DNA of 64,000 nucleotides from Bacteroidota bacterium (GCA_018262715.1 JADFDS010000006.1:1-64000), one strand, 5' to 3'. Numbered from the stretch's first letter, positions 9,057-18,120 are shown. The notes: generated by a model not told the origin, from the letters alone. Numbers and translations: made by a program.

Positions 9057-10097
9057 CTATTTTTTCACCACGGGATAATCATTTGATTCCTCCAGCGTGA
9101 AAGGAAGCCATGACAAGGTGTTTCTGTCCTTCACCATCCGGTCATACATGAAACTGTTGTTTCCGTATCTGAGGGTACGGGCATCATAGCCGAAGAGTCT
9201 CAGGAATGCTGTTGCAAAAGCCGAGTTATGGCCTGTGCCGCAGTAGACGACTGTGATTTTGTCGGTGGGTATGGTTGCCATCATATCCGGAAAACCAAGT
9301 GTTGCCTCGGGTTTGTACCTTACCGCGCCGGGAATGTGCCCGGCATCGTATTTGTCCTTGCGTTCCAGGTTTATCACAAAGTACTTCGAAGGATCAGCGT
9401 ACACTTCATCTGCAGAGATGAGAATATTCCCCGCTCCCTTTTCGAACAGTTTCCTGAACCTTGCATCACTGATCTCACTTCCGGTCTGAAGTCCGGTTCC
9501 CGGTACAGGCATTCCAACTGCAGCCGGAGTCTCATTGGATGTGGTCTCCAGCCGGTCCTCGTATGCCGCGGATAACCCCTTCATCCATCCGGCTTCGGCG
9601 TACTGCCTGTTCCAGCCTCCCATACCCCATCGCATTGCGAACACATTACCATATCCCATCATCCTGAGAAGGGCGGTGGTATAGCTGGAGAGCTGACCGT
9701 CTTCGCAGACGAGGATTATCTTGTCATATTCAAAAGGCTTTATGCCCGCCTCGAGGTATTCCGGGATCCCTGGGAACTGCCTGTTAACAGCCCCTTTTAT
9801 GTGCCCTGCGGCGAACTGTTCCTCCGGCCGGAGGTCAATGACCAGGTTGTTTTTATCCAGCTCTTCAAAGACGATCGACGCCTTGATAAGGCTCGGGAAG
9901 TACTGGCTGTTGACATAATCGCCGTTCTCCTCGAGGTCCTTCAGCAGAAGCGTTGTCTCCGGGTCAATTACCGGTGCTGCCTTTTCTGCCGGTGCTGTGC
10001 TCTCTTTTTTCTTTTCGGTCCCCTTGCCTGCACATCCTGCAGCCAGGAGTGCGACAAGCGATACAGCCATAAGCCCGATAAATATCCTGCTTTTCAT
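9057..10097 (-). CDS. Tandem-rhodanese lipoprotein (sulfurtransferase-like)
   Basis: 346 residues from the ATG at 10097, chosen because it yields a lipoprotein signal (LLAAGC, Cys22). Two rhodanese domains follow: the first (about 68-170) has DLRPEEQFAAGHIKGAV and an active loop VCEDGQLSS with Cys131; the second (about 215-335) has NLERKDKYDAGHIPGAV and VYCGTGHNS with Cys286, a near-canonical thiosulfate sulfurtransferase loop. Both domains keep the Cys. Anchored in the periplasm, it could transfer sulfane sulfur for the adjacent YeeE system. It is co-oriented with and 19 bp downstream of a YD-repeat lipoprotein gene. Confidence 0.85.
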   Translation of the reverse strand: MKSRIFIGLMAVSLVALLAAGCAGKGTEKKKESTAPAEKAAPVIDPETTLLLKDLEENGDYVNSQYFPSLIKASIVFEELDKNNLVIDLRPEEQFAAGHIKGAVNRQFPGIPEYLEAGIKPFEYDKIILVCEDGQLSSYTTALLRMMGYGNVFAMRWGMGGWNRQYAEAGWMKGLSAAYEDRLETTSNETPAAVGMPVPGTGLQTGSEISDARFRKLFEKGAGNILISADEVYADPSKYFVINLERKDKYDAGHIPGAVRYKPEATLGFPDMMATIPTDKITVVYCGTGHNSAFATAFLRLFGYDARTLRYGNNSFMYDRMVKDRNTLSWLPFTLEESNDYPVVKK

Positions 10098-10116
10098 ATT
10101 TGAAGCGGTATGAGCA

Positions 10117-11181
10117 TTACTGGGCAACTGCCACCCGGTCCCTGTCAAACCTCAGGGTCTCGGTGCGGTTCCCCTTTTCGTCATATTTGTACTGGGTGAT
10201 TGCAACACCGTTATCAGGATTGTTGATTATGTTCCTGTCCTTGTCCATATTCCTGACCTCGGTCACTGAGCCGTGCCTGTCATAGGTGTACTGGGTGACG
10301 GGAATCATTTTGCCGGCGACGTATTCATTGTCCTGGTCAAACATAGCCGTTTCGAGCACGTAGCCGTTTTCGTCATATGTGCTTGCGCGGCGCGACCAGC
10401 CCCAGTACAGGTTAGACATCTGTCCGGTCACGTTGTAGACTGAGAATTTAAGCAGGTCGCCGTGTTCATTCGATTCGAACTGGAAGTATGATACTCCAAT
10501 GTCACCGCAGTTTTCTGCGGTACAGTTGTAGAGTTTATCATCCATGTAGTTGGCCATCTCGGTGATATAGCCCTTGTCGTTGTAAGTGAACCTGAGCTCA
10601 TAGAACGGGCAGAATGGGTTCATGACGGTTTCCTCTTTGGCAAGATTGTAACGTTTCTCCTGCAGTTTGCCGTCAGGTAGGATTCTCCAGATGTAGTTAT
10701 GGATCTTATTTCTGTTCTCAACCGGGTTTCCGTCTTTATCGAGGAACCTGAGTGCCGTCCTGGTTCCCTTTTCATCGAGGGTATACTCATATGTAAAGAC
10801 TCCTCCTGATTCAACGGGCTGGCCGTTTTCGTCAAAGAAGCGCTTGATTTGTTTGTCGCCTGTATATTCATAGGTGATTTTCGCGGCTCCGCCGAGGGAT
10901 CCATAGCCAAGCGGCTCGTCGCCCCTTACGAATTCTACCGATGCAAGGCGGCCGGCGTCGTCATAAGTGAATTTGTAGTTGTTGATATCCTTTGCCTGTG
11001 CCGGAGTCAGCTCATGCGATCCTCTTTCGGTATCCCACGGTGTCTCGCTGAAAAGGAGGTTTCTGAAATGAACGGTTCCGGTGTTGGCTTCCTTTTTTGC
11101 GGGTGCCTGGTTGCATGCTGTCAAAGCCGTAACTGCCAGTGCCACAATGCCAATCTTAAACGATGAGTTTCTTGATTTCAT
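10117..11181 (-). CDS. Lipoprotein with YD/RHS-like repeats
   Basis: 354 residues from the ATG at 11181, giving a lipoprotein signal (ALTACN). The mature chain is built of about eight repeats of 25-35 residues with the core pattern Y.YDE.G....E.....DG.P, for example YEYTLDEKGTRT, FTYNDKGYITEM and YTYDRHGSVTEV. This resembles RHS/YD-repeat or MORN-like beta structures. No toxin or enzyme domain is attached. It is first in a two-gene operon with the tandem-rhodanese lipoprotein. Function unknown; it may be a surface scaffold. Confidence 0.75.
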   Translation of the reverse strand: MKSRNSSFKIGIVALAVTALTACNQAPAKKEANTGTVHFRNLLFSETPWDTERGSHELTPAQAKDINNYKFTYDDAGRLASVEFVRGDEPLGYGSLGGAAKITYEYTGDKQIKRFFDENGQPVESGGVFTYEYTLDEKGTRTALRFLDKDGNPVENRNKIHNYIWRILPDGKLQEKRYNLAKEETVMNPFCPFYELRFTYNDKGYITEMANYMDDKLYNCTAENCGDIGVSYFQFESNEHGDLLKFSVYNVTGQMSNLYWGWSRRASTYDENGYVLETAMFDQDNEYVAGKMIPVTQYTYDRHGSVTEVRNMDKDRNIINNPDNGVAITQYKYDEKGNRTETLRFDRDRVAVAQ

Positions 11182-11446
11182 ACTTTCTTTTTTGTTTGAT
11201 ACCAATAGAACAATGTCAGGGTAAAAAGGTTTCCGCAATTTATGACTAAAATCGGAGTGGAGCAAGCAGATAAAGATGCCGGAGAGCACCCGGATCAAAT
11301 TTTGCCTGATTCCTTCGGATTTTCAGACCTGTTGTTCCCCTGCAGCAACTTTTCCTTATTTTTGGATGACCGGGGATGTGTTGCAAATCTCCGTTCCTGC
11401 CGAGAGGCAGGGAAGAATTTTTAACAGAACAATTACTTTACAGTCA

Positions 11447-12214
11447 ATGCTATTTTTACCTGAGTCAGCATCACTGCTTCATAATGAGATAATATCCGCA
11501 ATTCTGCCGGTTGTGCTGACAATTTTATTCTTCACCATGTACTGGCTGGTGGCAAGTTCCCGGAGGCTGAAGGCAAAATTGTACGGGGCGTATGAGCCAC
11601 TCAGGGCAAATAGCCTTCATGTGGTGCTGAAAAGGTCGGCTGGATTCGTGCTGCTTGGAGTGCTGCCCGTGGCTGTGATGGTTTTGCTCAATGACAATTT
11701 TACACTGGCCGGTGCCGGGGTCAGGTTCAATCCGGAGACCACCCGTTTTACCGTTATCAGCATAATCCTTCTTTCCCTGCTGGTCATTCCGATAGCCTTT
11801 TTCAGTGCCCGGAAGCCGGATGTTTATTCAATTTACCCTGAAATTCGGGCAAAGTGCTGGACGATTGGTCTCCTGTCTGCCGAGTCATTTACATGGGCTG
11901 TATATCTCCTGGGCTATGAGACGCTTTTCCGTGGTGTTCTGCTCTTCGGCCTTGTCGGTACCACAGGTCCTGTTACAGCAACTGTAATCAATGTCATATT
12001 GTATTCTGCTGCACACCTGCCGAAAGGTAAGACGGAGACGCTGGCAGCAATTCCGTTTGGAATTGTCCTATGCATACTGACTCTCCGGTCAGGAACCATC
12101 TGGATTGCATTCATCGTGCACCTGGTCAATGCAGTGACTGCAACATTCACTGCGATCAGCTATAATCCCGAGATGAGATTTGCCCCCGGAAAAGCAAGAT
12201 TATCGGGGTTTTGA
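11447..12214 (+). CDS. CPBP (CAAX/Abi) family intramembrane protease-like protein
   Basis: 255 residues starting at the ATG 11447; an upstream extension to 11276 is open but not protein-like. It has about seven membrane segments. The family motifs are GYETLFRG (motif 1, with Tyr where most members have a first Glu), YSAAHLPKG with the motif 2 His, and IVHLVNA with the last conserved His. Family members are Rce1-like glutamic proteases or membrane proteins of unknown substrate. It is divergent from the YD-repeat lipoprotein gene. The 265 bp between them is AT-rich and no clear promoter was identified. Confidence 0.75.
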   Translation: MLFLPESASLLHNEIISAILPVVLTILFFTMYWLVASSRRLKAKLYGAYEPLRANSLHVVLKRSAGFVLLGVLPVAVMVLLNDNFTLAGAGVRFNPETTRFTVISIILLSLLVIPIAFFSARKPDVYSIYPEIRAKCWTIGLLSAESFTWAVYLLGYETLFRGVLLFGLVGTTGPVTATVINVILYSAAHLPKGKTETLAAIPFGIVLCILTLRSGTIWIAFIVHLVNAVTATFTAISYNPEMRFAPGKARLSGF

Positions 12215-12376
12215 CGGGAAGGTAAAGGCAGTCACCGAATCCTGAAAATCCTGATATTCCGGGATTAAAGAAAAGTATTCCTGGGGGCATGATTTTTTTG
12301 ACGAAAAAAGGTGCATTTTTTCATTGAAATTTCTCCATTTTTCGAACATTTATTTTAGTTTCGTAACAAAGCTTTT

Positions 12377-13372
12377 TTGTTGAGGGTTCTTATAGTATAT
12401 GATATTGATCATACGTGGGATGCGGCCGAGATCAGCGAGACGCGAAGATCGAACCGCATTCTCTTTGACGCACTCAGGAAAGAGGGTTTTGAGACCTATC
12501 TCGAAGAACTGCGTGACCCTCATCTCGACAGGATACTGGAAAAGCATGATCCCCGGCACACAATTGTCTTCAATCTCTGCGAAGCCCTTCCGGGTTCCTC
12601 GCATCCCGAAAGGAGAGTGACGGAGATATTTGAGAACCGGGGGTTCACCTATACCGGGAACACCCCGGAAGTCATCGACCTGAGTTATGACAAGCAGAAG
12701 ACAAAGGAGCTTCTCACGACGCTGGGGATTAGGGTTCCTGACGGAGCGGTTCTGAGCGCTGAAGAGGCACATACCTGGACTCTCTTTCCGGCCATAGTGA
12801 AACCCTCGCGTGAGCACTGCAGCCTGACTATTTCAGAGAAATCCGTTGTTTTTGACACAGCCTCGCTGAAGGAACAGATAAGGCTTGTAAACAGTGAACT
12901 GAATCAGCCTGCCCTGGTGGAGGATTTTATTGACGGCCGCGAATTCCATGTCTCTGTCTGGAATAATGGTCCGCCTGAGATACTGCCTGTGGCTGAGATG
13001 GACTTTTCGGCCTTCAGCGAAGCGAAGGAGAGGCTATGTACGTATGATTCAAAATTTCTTCCCGGCTCATGCCACTATGAAAAGATAGAGACGGTAATGC
13101 CTGCGCCTCTCGATGACTGGCTGTATAAAAAGCTGGAAAAAAAGACCATTGATACCTGGAACGGATTCGGGTGCACGGATTATGCACGGTTTGACTTCCG
13201 GCTGCGTAATGACAAGTTTTACCTTCTCGACATCAATCCCAACAATGATATAAGCTTTGACACAAGCTTTGCGATGGCAGCGGGGATGATGAATTACTCC
13301 TATGGTCAGATGGTAAAAAGAATAGTGATGATGGCAGCCGGGCGGCACCCTGTTTTTAGTGACGGATTCTGA
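12377..13372 (+). CDS. ATP-grasp protein, D-alanine--D-alanine ligase-like
   Basis: 331 residues. No ATG exists near the start: an in-frame stop lies at 12356-12358 and the frame then offers only TTG at 12377 or 12380, so a TTG start is inferred. The layout follows the Ddl fold: an N-terminal domain with VFNLCEALPG and FTYTGN, a lid with KPSREHCS and LVEDFIDGREFHVSVW, and a C-terminal metal/ATP site YARFDFRLR..DINPNNDIS. It is not beside mur genes and is shorter and more divergent than housekeeping Ddl, so it may ligate another amino acid or peptide (inference). It sits between a membrane protease and a flavin reductase with no obvious pathway link. Confidence 0.75.
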   Translation: MLRVLIVYDIDHTWDAAEISETRRSNRILFDALRKEGFETYLEELRDPHLDRILEKHDPRHTIVFNLCEALPGSSHPERRVTEIFENRGFTYTGNTPEVIDLSYDKQKTKELLTTLGIRVPDGAVLSAEEAHTWTLFPAIVKPSREHCSLTISEKSVVFDTASLKEQIRLVNSELNQPALVEDFIDGREFHVSVWNNGPPEILPVAEMDFSAFSEAKERLCTYDSKFLPGSCHYEKIETVMPAPLDDWLYKKLEKKTIDTWNGFGCTDYARFDFRLRNDKFYLLDINPNNDISFDTSFAMAAGMMNYSYGQMVKRIVMMAAGRHPVFSDGF

Positions 13373-13423
13373 ACCGGCAGGTACAGCTGCCAGGACCGGT
13401 TTGCAAAACAGTTGCCCGGTTTC

Positions 13424-13939
13424 CTATCTGGCCAGGCAGTTCACTATCTCAGCGATGTAAATTTTGTGAAGTCCGCCTTTGGTGCTGTAATGGGTTTTCA
13501 GGGGTTCGTTGTCAAGGAATGCCTCCCTTGTCAGCTGGCTGGCGTACAACTTACGGCACTCCAGAACAATTCTTGCTTCGGCAAATGCCGGCAGGCCTGA
13601 TTTGGTAAAGAATGGCGTCAATCCTGTTTCTGCCACCTTGTCACAATCCCTTCCGCTTTTTGTGCCGCAAAGGTTAAGGGCATCCCGGTATCTGTCGTCA
13701 AAGAAAGTCAGGGTGAAACCCTCGTGACTCTCCATGAATTCATAGGTATACCTTTCCGGCCTTACGAAAACGAAAACCACGTTTTTGTTCCACAGGTAAC
13801 CCATCCCTCCCCAGTTGGCAGTCATGGTGTTGAATTTGTTCCTGTTGCCGGCTGTCACCAGCATCCAGTCAGATGCGATGAGCCTGATCAGGTTGTCAGT
13901 AAGGTCTGACGGTTTCACTTCCTTCAGCTTCTCTGTCAT
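13424..13939 (-). CDS. Flavin reductase-like FMN-binding protein
   Basis: 171 residues. The split-barrel flavin-reductase fold is indicated by MLVTAGNRNKFNTMTANWGGMGYLW near the N-terminus (flavin phosphate-binding region), a RPERYTYEFMES segment and FTLTFFDD. Members bind FMN and reduce it with NAD(P)H, or serve as small flavin proteins; this short cytoplasmic form is common in Bacteroidota. It is convergent with the ATP-grasp gene and divergent from the subtilase gene. No regulatory site was identified. Confidence 0.8.
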   Translation of the reverse strand: MTEKLKEVKPSDLTDNLIRLIASDWMLVTAGNRNKFNTMTANWGGMGYLWNKNVVFVFVRPERYTYEFMESHEGFTLTFFDDRYRDALNLCGTKSGRDCDKVAETGLTPFFTKSGLPAFAEARIVLECRKLYASQLTREAFLDNEPLKTHYSTKGGLHKIYIAEIVNCLAR

Positions 13940-14084
13940 TAAACGAAAAATTTCCGGCTAATATAACAATTGTTGATAACCGGTTCATTACTTTCCTCTC
14001 ATTTAAATGAACGTTACGCCCCTTTGATAAAAAAATTGTTTAGATTTAGAGCATCAATTAACCTTAATTAAAAATAATTTAGAA

Positions 14085-15527
14085 ATGAAAGTCTCAGTTA
14101 TGTTTCCAGCCCGATTAGTGGGGATGCTGTGCATAGCAGCAATCCTGACCCTGGCTTCGGGATGCCAGAAGGAAACCACGGAACCGGCAGACCTGAAGGG
14201 TGACGTTCCGGTTATGCTAAAGAGTGGCCAGGCAAATGAATTCATTGTAATATCGAAGAGTGAAATCCTTCCTGCCGGCCTTGACAGAAAGCTGTCAGCC
14301 TACGGGGAAATTGTGAGCATGACTCCTGAAATCGGGGTAATGGTTGTCAGGCCGGCTGCTTCGGATTCAAGGGATAAGATTTCAAAACTTCCGGAGGTAA
14401 GGGCTGTTGTTCCTGATTACAATGCCAGGTGGATTGAGCCTGCAATGAATTTATCAGAAGCCACGGCAGAAAGTATCGGCGATAACGAACGATTTTTCAG
14501 CTATCAGTGGAATATGAGAGCCATCAGTGCACCCCAGGCATGGGATGCAGGCTACACAGGAGAAGGAGTAAGAGTATTCATCCTTGATAACGGTATTGAT
14601 GCTGATAATCCCGATATCCGGCCAAACCTGAATACTCAACTGAGCTACTCCTTCGTTCCCGATGAGCCCTGGTATGCCAGTGAAGGTTCATTTTTCAACC
14701 ACGGTACACATGTGGCCGGGATAGTTGCCGGGGCAGACAACCAGTGGGGTATTATCGGGGTTGCACCGCATGCTGAGCTAGTGGCTGTCAAAGTGCTCCG
14801 CGAATCAACAGGTTCAGGTAATTTCAGCTGGATCTTCAACGGGATTGTATATTCCGCGCTCAATGGCGCCGATGTAATCAACATGAGCCTTGGTGCATGG
14901 ATTGACAGGGCCGGATTCTTCCAGGATGAAGAAGGCAACTGGCATCATATGCCTGCAGCCGACTATCAGAACCTGATCATCGCCCAGCAGCGTGCAATTG
15001 ACTATGCATGGAGGAGTGGCGCAGTAGTTATAGCCTCCGCAGGGAATGAGGGTATGAATGCAGATGGCAACCGTTCTCTGATAAAAGTTCCCGGTGAACT
15101 TAACAACGTCCTTGCGGTATCAGCAACGGCACCTGAGTGCTGGTGGGGTCAGCAGAATCCTTTCCTGGATTATCCGGCAAGCTATACCGATTACGGACGC
15201 TCACTCATAGATATCGCAGCTCCGGGAGGCGATTTTGACTGCGACACATATGACATGATTCTAAGCTCAGCTGCCGGCGGACCGGCCTCATATACATTCT
15301 ATTTCGGCGCTGGCACCAGCCAGGCTGCTCCCCATGTGGCAGGAGTGGCTGCCCTGGTGATCGGGAAGTACGACGGAAATATCACCCCGCTTGAAGTAAC
15401 TAGGATTCTGACCCTGACTGCTGACAAGATTGAAACAAACGGCCAATCCCTCTTTTACGGAAAAGGAAGGGTGAATGCCTGGAGGGCAGTTACGGAGACC
15501 ATCCCGGGAAGAGGTCGCTTCAACTGA
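14085..15527 (+). CDS. Subtilisin-like serine protease (S8), lipoprotein
   Basis: 480 residues with a lipoprotein signal (LASGC, Cys27). Residues 40-120 form an inhibitor I9-like propeptide; the catalytic domain runs from about 145 to 470. The triad is Asp168 (FILDNGID), His206 (NHGTHVAG) and Ser412 (GAGTSQAAPHVAG); ASAGNEG carries the oxyanion Asn. It should act as an extracytoplasmic protease anchored to a membrane. No T9SS sorting domain was seen. Its last 8 bp overlap the 3' end of the convergent OsmC gene. A TAGATTTA element at 14041-14048 resembles a -7 box. Confidence 0.92.
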   Translation: MKVSVMFPARLVGMLCIAAILTLASGCQKETTEPADLKGDVPVMLKSGQANEFIVISKSEILPAGLDRKLSAYGEIVSMTPEIGVMVVRPAASDSRDKISKLPEVRAVVPDYNARWIEPAMNLSEATAESIGDNERFFSYQWNMRAISAPQAWDAGYTGEGVRVFILDNGIDADNPDIRPNLNTQLSYSFVPDEPWYASEGSFFNHGTHVAGIVAGADNQWGIIGVAPHAELVAVKVLRESTGSGNFSWIFNGIVYSALNGADVINMSLGAWIDRAGFFQDEEGNWHHMPAADYQNLIIAQQRAIDYAWRSGAVVIASAGNEGMNADGNRSLIKVPGELNNVLAVSATAPECWWGQQNPFLDYPASYTDYGRSLIDIAAPGGDFDCDTYDMILSSAAGGPASYTFYFGAGTSQAAPHVAGVAALVIGKYDGNITPLEVTRILTLTADKIETNGQSLFYGKGRVNAWRAVTETIPGRGRFN

Positions 15528-15918
15528 TTGAAGCTGTCACCTCGAACTGCGGCGAGTTGTTGATGGTCTTTTTGACCAGACACAACTCTGCCGCATTGAT
15601 TACGGCTGCACGGTACTTTTCGGGAAAATCCGCGGGAAGCTCGATATTCAGCCTGAACCGGGAGGGTACCCTCTTGTCAGGGTCAAACTCAACCGACTGG
15701 ATTATTCTGATTCCTTCGGCTGCAATTCCCCTCTGGTCACAGAATGATTTTACGTAGATTCCCGCACAGGTCCCGATTGATGCAAGGAACAGCTCAAACG
15801 GCTCGGGGGCAGTTCCGCCGCCGCCGTTCCTTACAGATTGGTCGGTTTGAATCGTTTTGCCGTTTATGTGGGCGGTGACCACCTTACCGCCGTCGAGAGT
15901 AATTTCAATGTTTGCCAT
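15520..15918 (-). CDS. OsmC/Ohr family peroxiredoxin-like protein
   Basis: 132 residues. The OsmC fold is indicated by the first reactive Cys in ASIGTCAGIYV (Cys51) and the second in AELCLVKKTI (Cys113); Cys60 is extra. Family members reduce organic hydroperoxides in the cytoplasm using the two-Cys centre; the short, YhfA-like form here may have another thiol-dependent role. It is encoded downstream of the TerC gene in the same orientation, separated by 145 bp that hold an open but startless stretch. It overlaps the S8 protease gene tail to tail by 8 bp. Confidence 0.85.
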   Translation of the reverse strand: MANIEITLDGGKVVTAHINGKTIQTDQSVRNGGGGTAPEPFELFLASIGTCAGIYVKSFCDQRGIAAEGIRIIQSVEFDPDKRVPSRFRLNIELPADFPEKYRAAVINAAELCLVKKTINNSPQFEVTASIS

Positions 15919-16063
15919 ATGATTATAATATTTTTGCCGCTTGATCTGCTGCTTTTCTCAGCTCCTCAACAGATGAAGCCTTATTTTGTTTGAATATTGC
16001 TGAATCAGGTGGAGGAAAGATATGATTTACCGCAGAAATATCCTCCCCTGTTCCCGGATCATT

Positions 16064-17149
16064 TCAGACGAAATTGTCAACTGCCTGGTGCTGATCATCT
16101 TTTTTGGCTTTGGCGGCTTCATAGTTAGCCGAAAGCTTTGCCTCACGTTTTTCAATCATCCTTGTCTCCAGCACGGAATAAAGAATTGATACTGCCAGGG
16201 TTGAAAGGATCACTGTCAAAGATACCCATGAGTGTTTTGCAAAAAACAGGCTGACTGATTCGATGCCGCTGAGAAGCATTTTCGCTCCCACGAAGAAAAG
16301 GATGAAGCAGATTCCTGTCTTGAGGTGCCTGAACAGTTTCATTATTCCCTTGAGCGCAAAGAACAGTGAGATCAGACCCATCAGGGCAAATGTATTGGAT
16401 GAGATTGCCAGAAAGTTGCTTTCATAAAGTGTAAGTGCCTGGTTTCCCTCACGGATAACCCCTATCACAGCCGGAACGGAATCAACGGCAAACATGACAT
16501 CAGTTGATCCTATCAGCAGGAATGTCAGGGCGAAGGGGGTAATTGCAAACTTGCCGTTTAAACGGGAATGGAATCTGGGGTTCTTGTTGTTGACGTCTAC
16601 CTGGAATACTTTCTTTGCTGCACGTATAAGTGTATTTTTCTCCGGATCAATTGTATCTTCCTCATCGCTGCTCTTCATCATTTTGAATGTCATGTAGATA
16701 AGGAATGCGCCGAAAAGATAGATCAGCCACTCAAACCGGTTTATGAGCCCCATTCCCACAAGTATGAAGAGGGTACGGAAGAATATCGAAAGCAATATGC
16801 CGTACTTCAGCAGAATAGGTTGTATGTCACCCGGCACCTTCATCATGGTGAAGATCATGATGAAGACGAATAGGTTGTCTATTGAAAGCATATATTCAGT
16901 GAGGTAGGCGGAATAGAATTTCATTCCCATAATGTTCCTCGTGCTGATGGCGCTGCCTTCGTTCTGCGGATAGAACAGGAATATGGCCAGTCCGAAAAGG
17001 AATGCTACGGTAATCCAGAAACCGGTCCATCTGAGTGCAGTGGCAACGCTCTCTTCCGACTTCCTGTTCTTAGCCGCGCGCATATCCACCCAAAATCCTA
17101 CGATGAAAATCAGAATAAAGGCAAACCAGAAATATAATCCGGGATTCAT
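16064..17149 (-). CDS. TerC/Alx family integral membrane protein
   Basis: 361 residues with about nine membrane segments. The family pattern is clear: TEYMLSIDNLFVFIMIF in the first half and TDVMFAVDSVPAVIG in the second, each with an intramembrane acidic residue. Members such as Alx export Mn2+ or act in envelope metal homeostasis, and TerC proteins are linked to tellurite resistance; the ion here is not determined. The cytoplasmic C-terminal tail is charged (SANYEAAKAKKDD). After its TGA stop the same frame stays open for 48 more codons. No signal peptide is expected. Confidence 0.9.
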   Translation of the reverse strand: MNPGLYFWFAFILIFIVGFWVDMRAAKNRKSEESVATALRWTGFWITVAFLFGLAIFLFYPQNEGSAISTRNIMGMKFYSAYLTEYMLSIDNLFVFIMIFTMMKVPGDIQPILLKYGILLSIFFRTLFILVGMGLINRFEWLIYLFGAFLIYMTFKMMKSSDEEDTIDPEKNTLIRAAKKVFQVDVNNKNPRFHSRLNGKFAITPFALTFLLIGSTDVMFAVDSVPAVIGVIREGNQALTLYESNFLAISSNTFALMGLISLFFALKGIMKLFRHLKTGICFILFFVGAKMLLSGIESVSLFFAKHSWVSLTVILSTLAVSILYSVLETRMIEKREAKLSANYEAAKAKKDDQHQAVDNFV

Positions 17150-17263
17150 TGTGATGGTTATTTTGATGCGCTAAAGTATGCTGTTGTCATGATAAAACTG
17201 AGAACATTTGTCATGGTTAGGGCGTGAAATGCCGCAAAAGTGACTCCCTTAGCCGGTCAGCGG

Positions 17264-17294
17264 TTGCTCAGGTAAGGTAACTTGTATATATTTG
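17264..17294 (+). promoter_or_regulatory. Candidate Bacteroidota promoter (-33 TTG, -7 TATATTTG)
   Basis: TTG at 17264-17266 and TATATTTG at 17287-17294, a full match to TAnnTTTG, are separated by 20 bp, as expected for this phylum. The ATG of the next gene is 40 bp downstream. Confidence 0.55.
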
Positions 17295-17334
17295 CATATC
17301 GCAATACGTCTGTTTACAGTTTTGTCAGGATTTT

Positions 17335-18012
17335 ATGGAAAGGGAGAAACCAACAGGTTTGATTGAGATTGGCTTGGCTGCAGCACTCCTGTTTTCAGTG
17401 CTGTACGGCATTGGTGTCAGATATCTCGGGGGACCGGATGCCTTCAGGTATTATGTGAGGGAGGATGGCCCTGCAGAATATGCCACTGCGTTTTTTCTTT
17501 TTGCGGGAAGCCTGGTTGCCATCTTCAGGGCTTTCACCTGTTGCAGGGGGAAACGGCATCTCCCCGTACTGACATGGTCAGTCCTCTCCTTCCTTTTCTT
17601 TTTTGCTGCCGGTGATGAGATCAGCTGGGGCCAGCGTATCTTCAACATCGAGAGCAGTGAATTCTTTCTGAAGTACAACAAGCAGGCGGAAACCAATATT
17701 CACAACCTGGTTGTCGCCGGCAAAAGCATCAATATGATCATCTTTTCCAGAATGGTCCTGATTGCATTACTCTTTTATTTTATCATTCTTCCGGTGCTTG
17801 CAAAGAAACCGGGCCTGATCCGGAGGCTCGTAGAGAAGTTCGGATTGCCGCTGCCCTCGCTCCGTCATATAATCATTATGGGAGTATCAACGGCACTGAT
17901 AGCAGTCATCAGGATGGCAAAAGGGAGCGAGCTGAACGAGCTTGCTTTCTCAGTCATATTCTTCCTTGTATTTCTCAATCCCCGTACTGTGGGCAGGGAA
18001 CAGTTATCCTGA
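17335..18012 (+). CDS. Membrane protein of unknown function with GDEISWGQRIF motif
   Basis: 225 residues with about six hydrophobic segments (11-28, 49-65, 79-94, 136-157, 177-191, 200-215). A strongly polar motif, AAGDEISWGQRIFNIE, follows the third helix, and NIHNL lies before the fourth. Similar acidic-WGQR motifs occur in uncharacterised membrane proteins of several phyla (recollection, not searched). The charged residues at a membrane boundary suggest an active or ion-binding site. It is likely monocistronic; the next gene starts about 100 bp later. Function unknown. Confidence 0.7.
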   Translation: MEREKPTGLIEIGLAAALLFSVLYGIGVRYLGGPDAFRYYVREDGPAEYATAFFLFAGSLVAIFRAFTCCRGKRHLPVLTWSVLSFLFFFAAGDEISWGQRIFNIESSEFFLKYNKQAETNIHNLVVAGKSINMIIFSRMVLIALLFYFIILPVLAKKPGLIRRLVEKFGLPLPSLRHIIIMGVSTALIAVIRMAKGSELNELAFSVIFFLVFLNPRTVGREQLS

Positions 18013-18120
18013 CCTGCCTGCGGAGCCAAATCATCACTTTTTCGTATCATCAATGCGATTATTTGCGAAATTGCATTCCGGGAGGGAGCCTGTTCCTTCC
18101 CCGAAACAATGCTGGCCATT

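Noticed and set aside
11276..11446. N-terminal extension of the CPBP protein
   Set aside because: Composition is not protein-like, whereas ATG 11447 directly precedes the first membrane helix.
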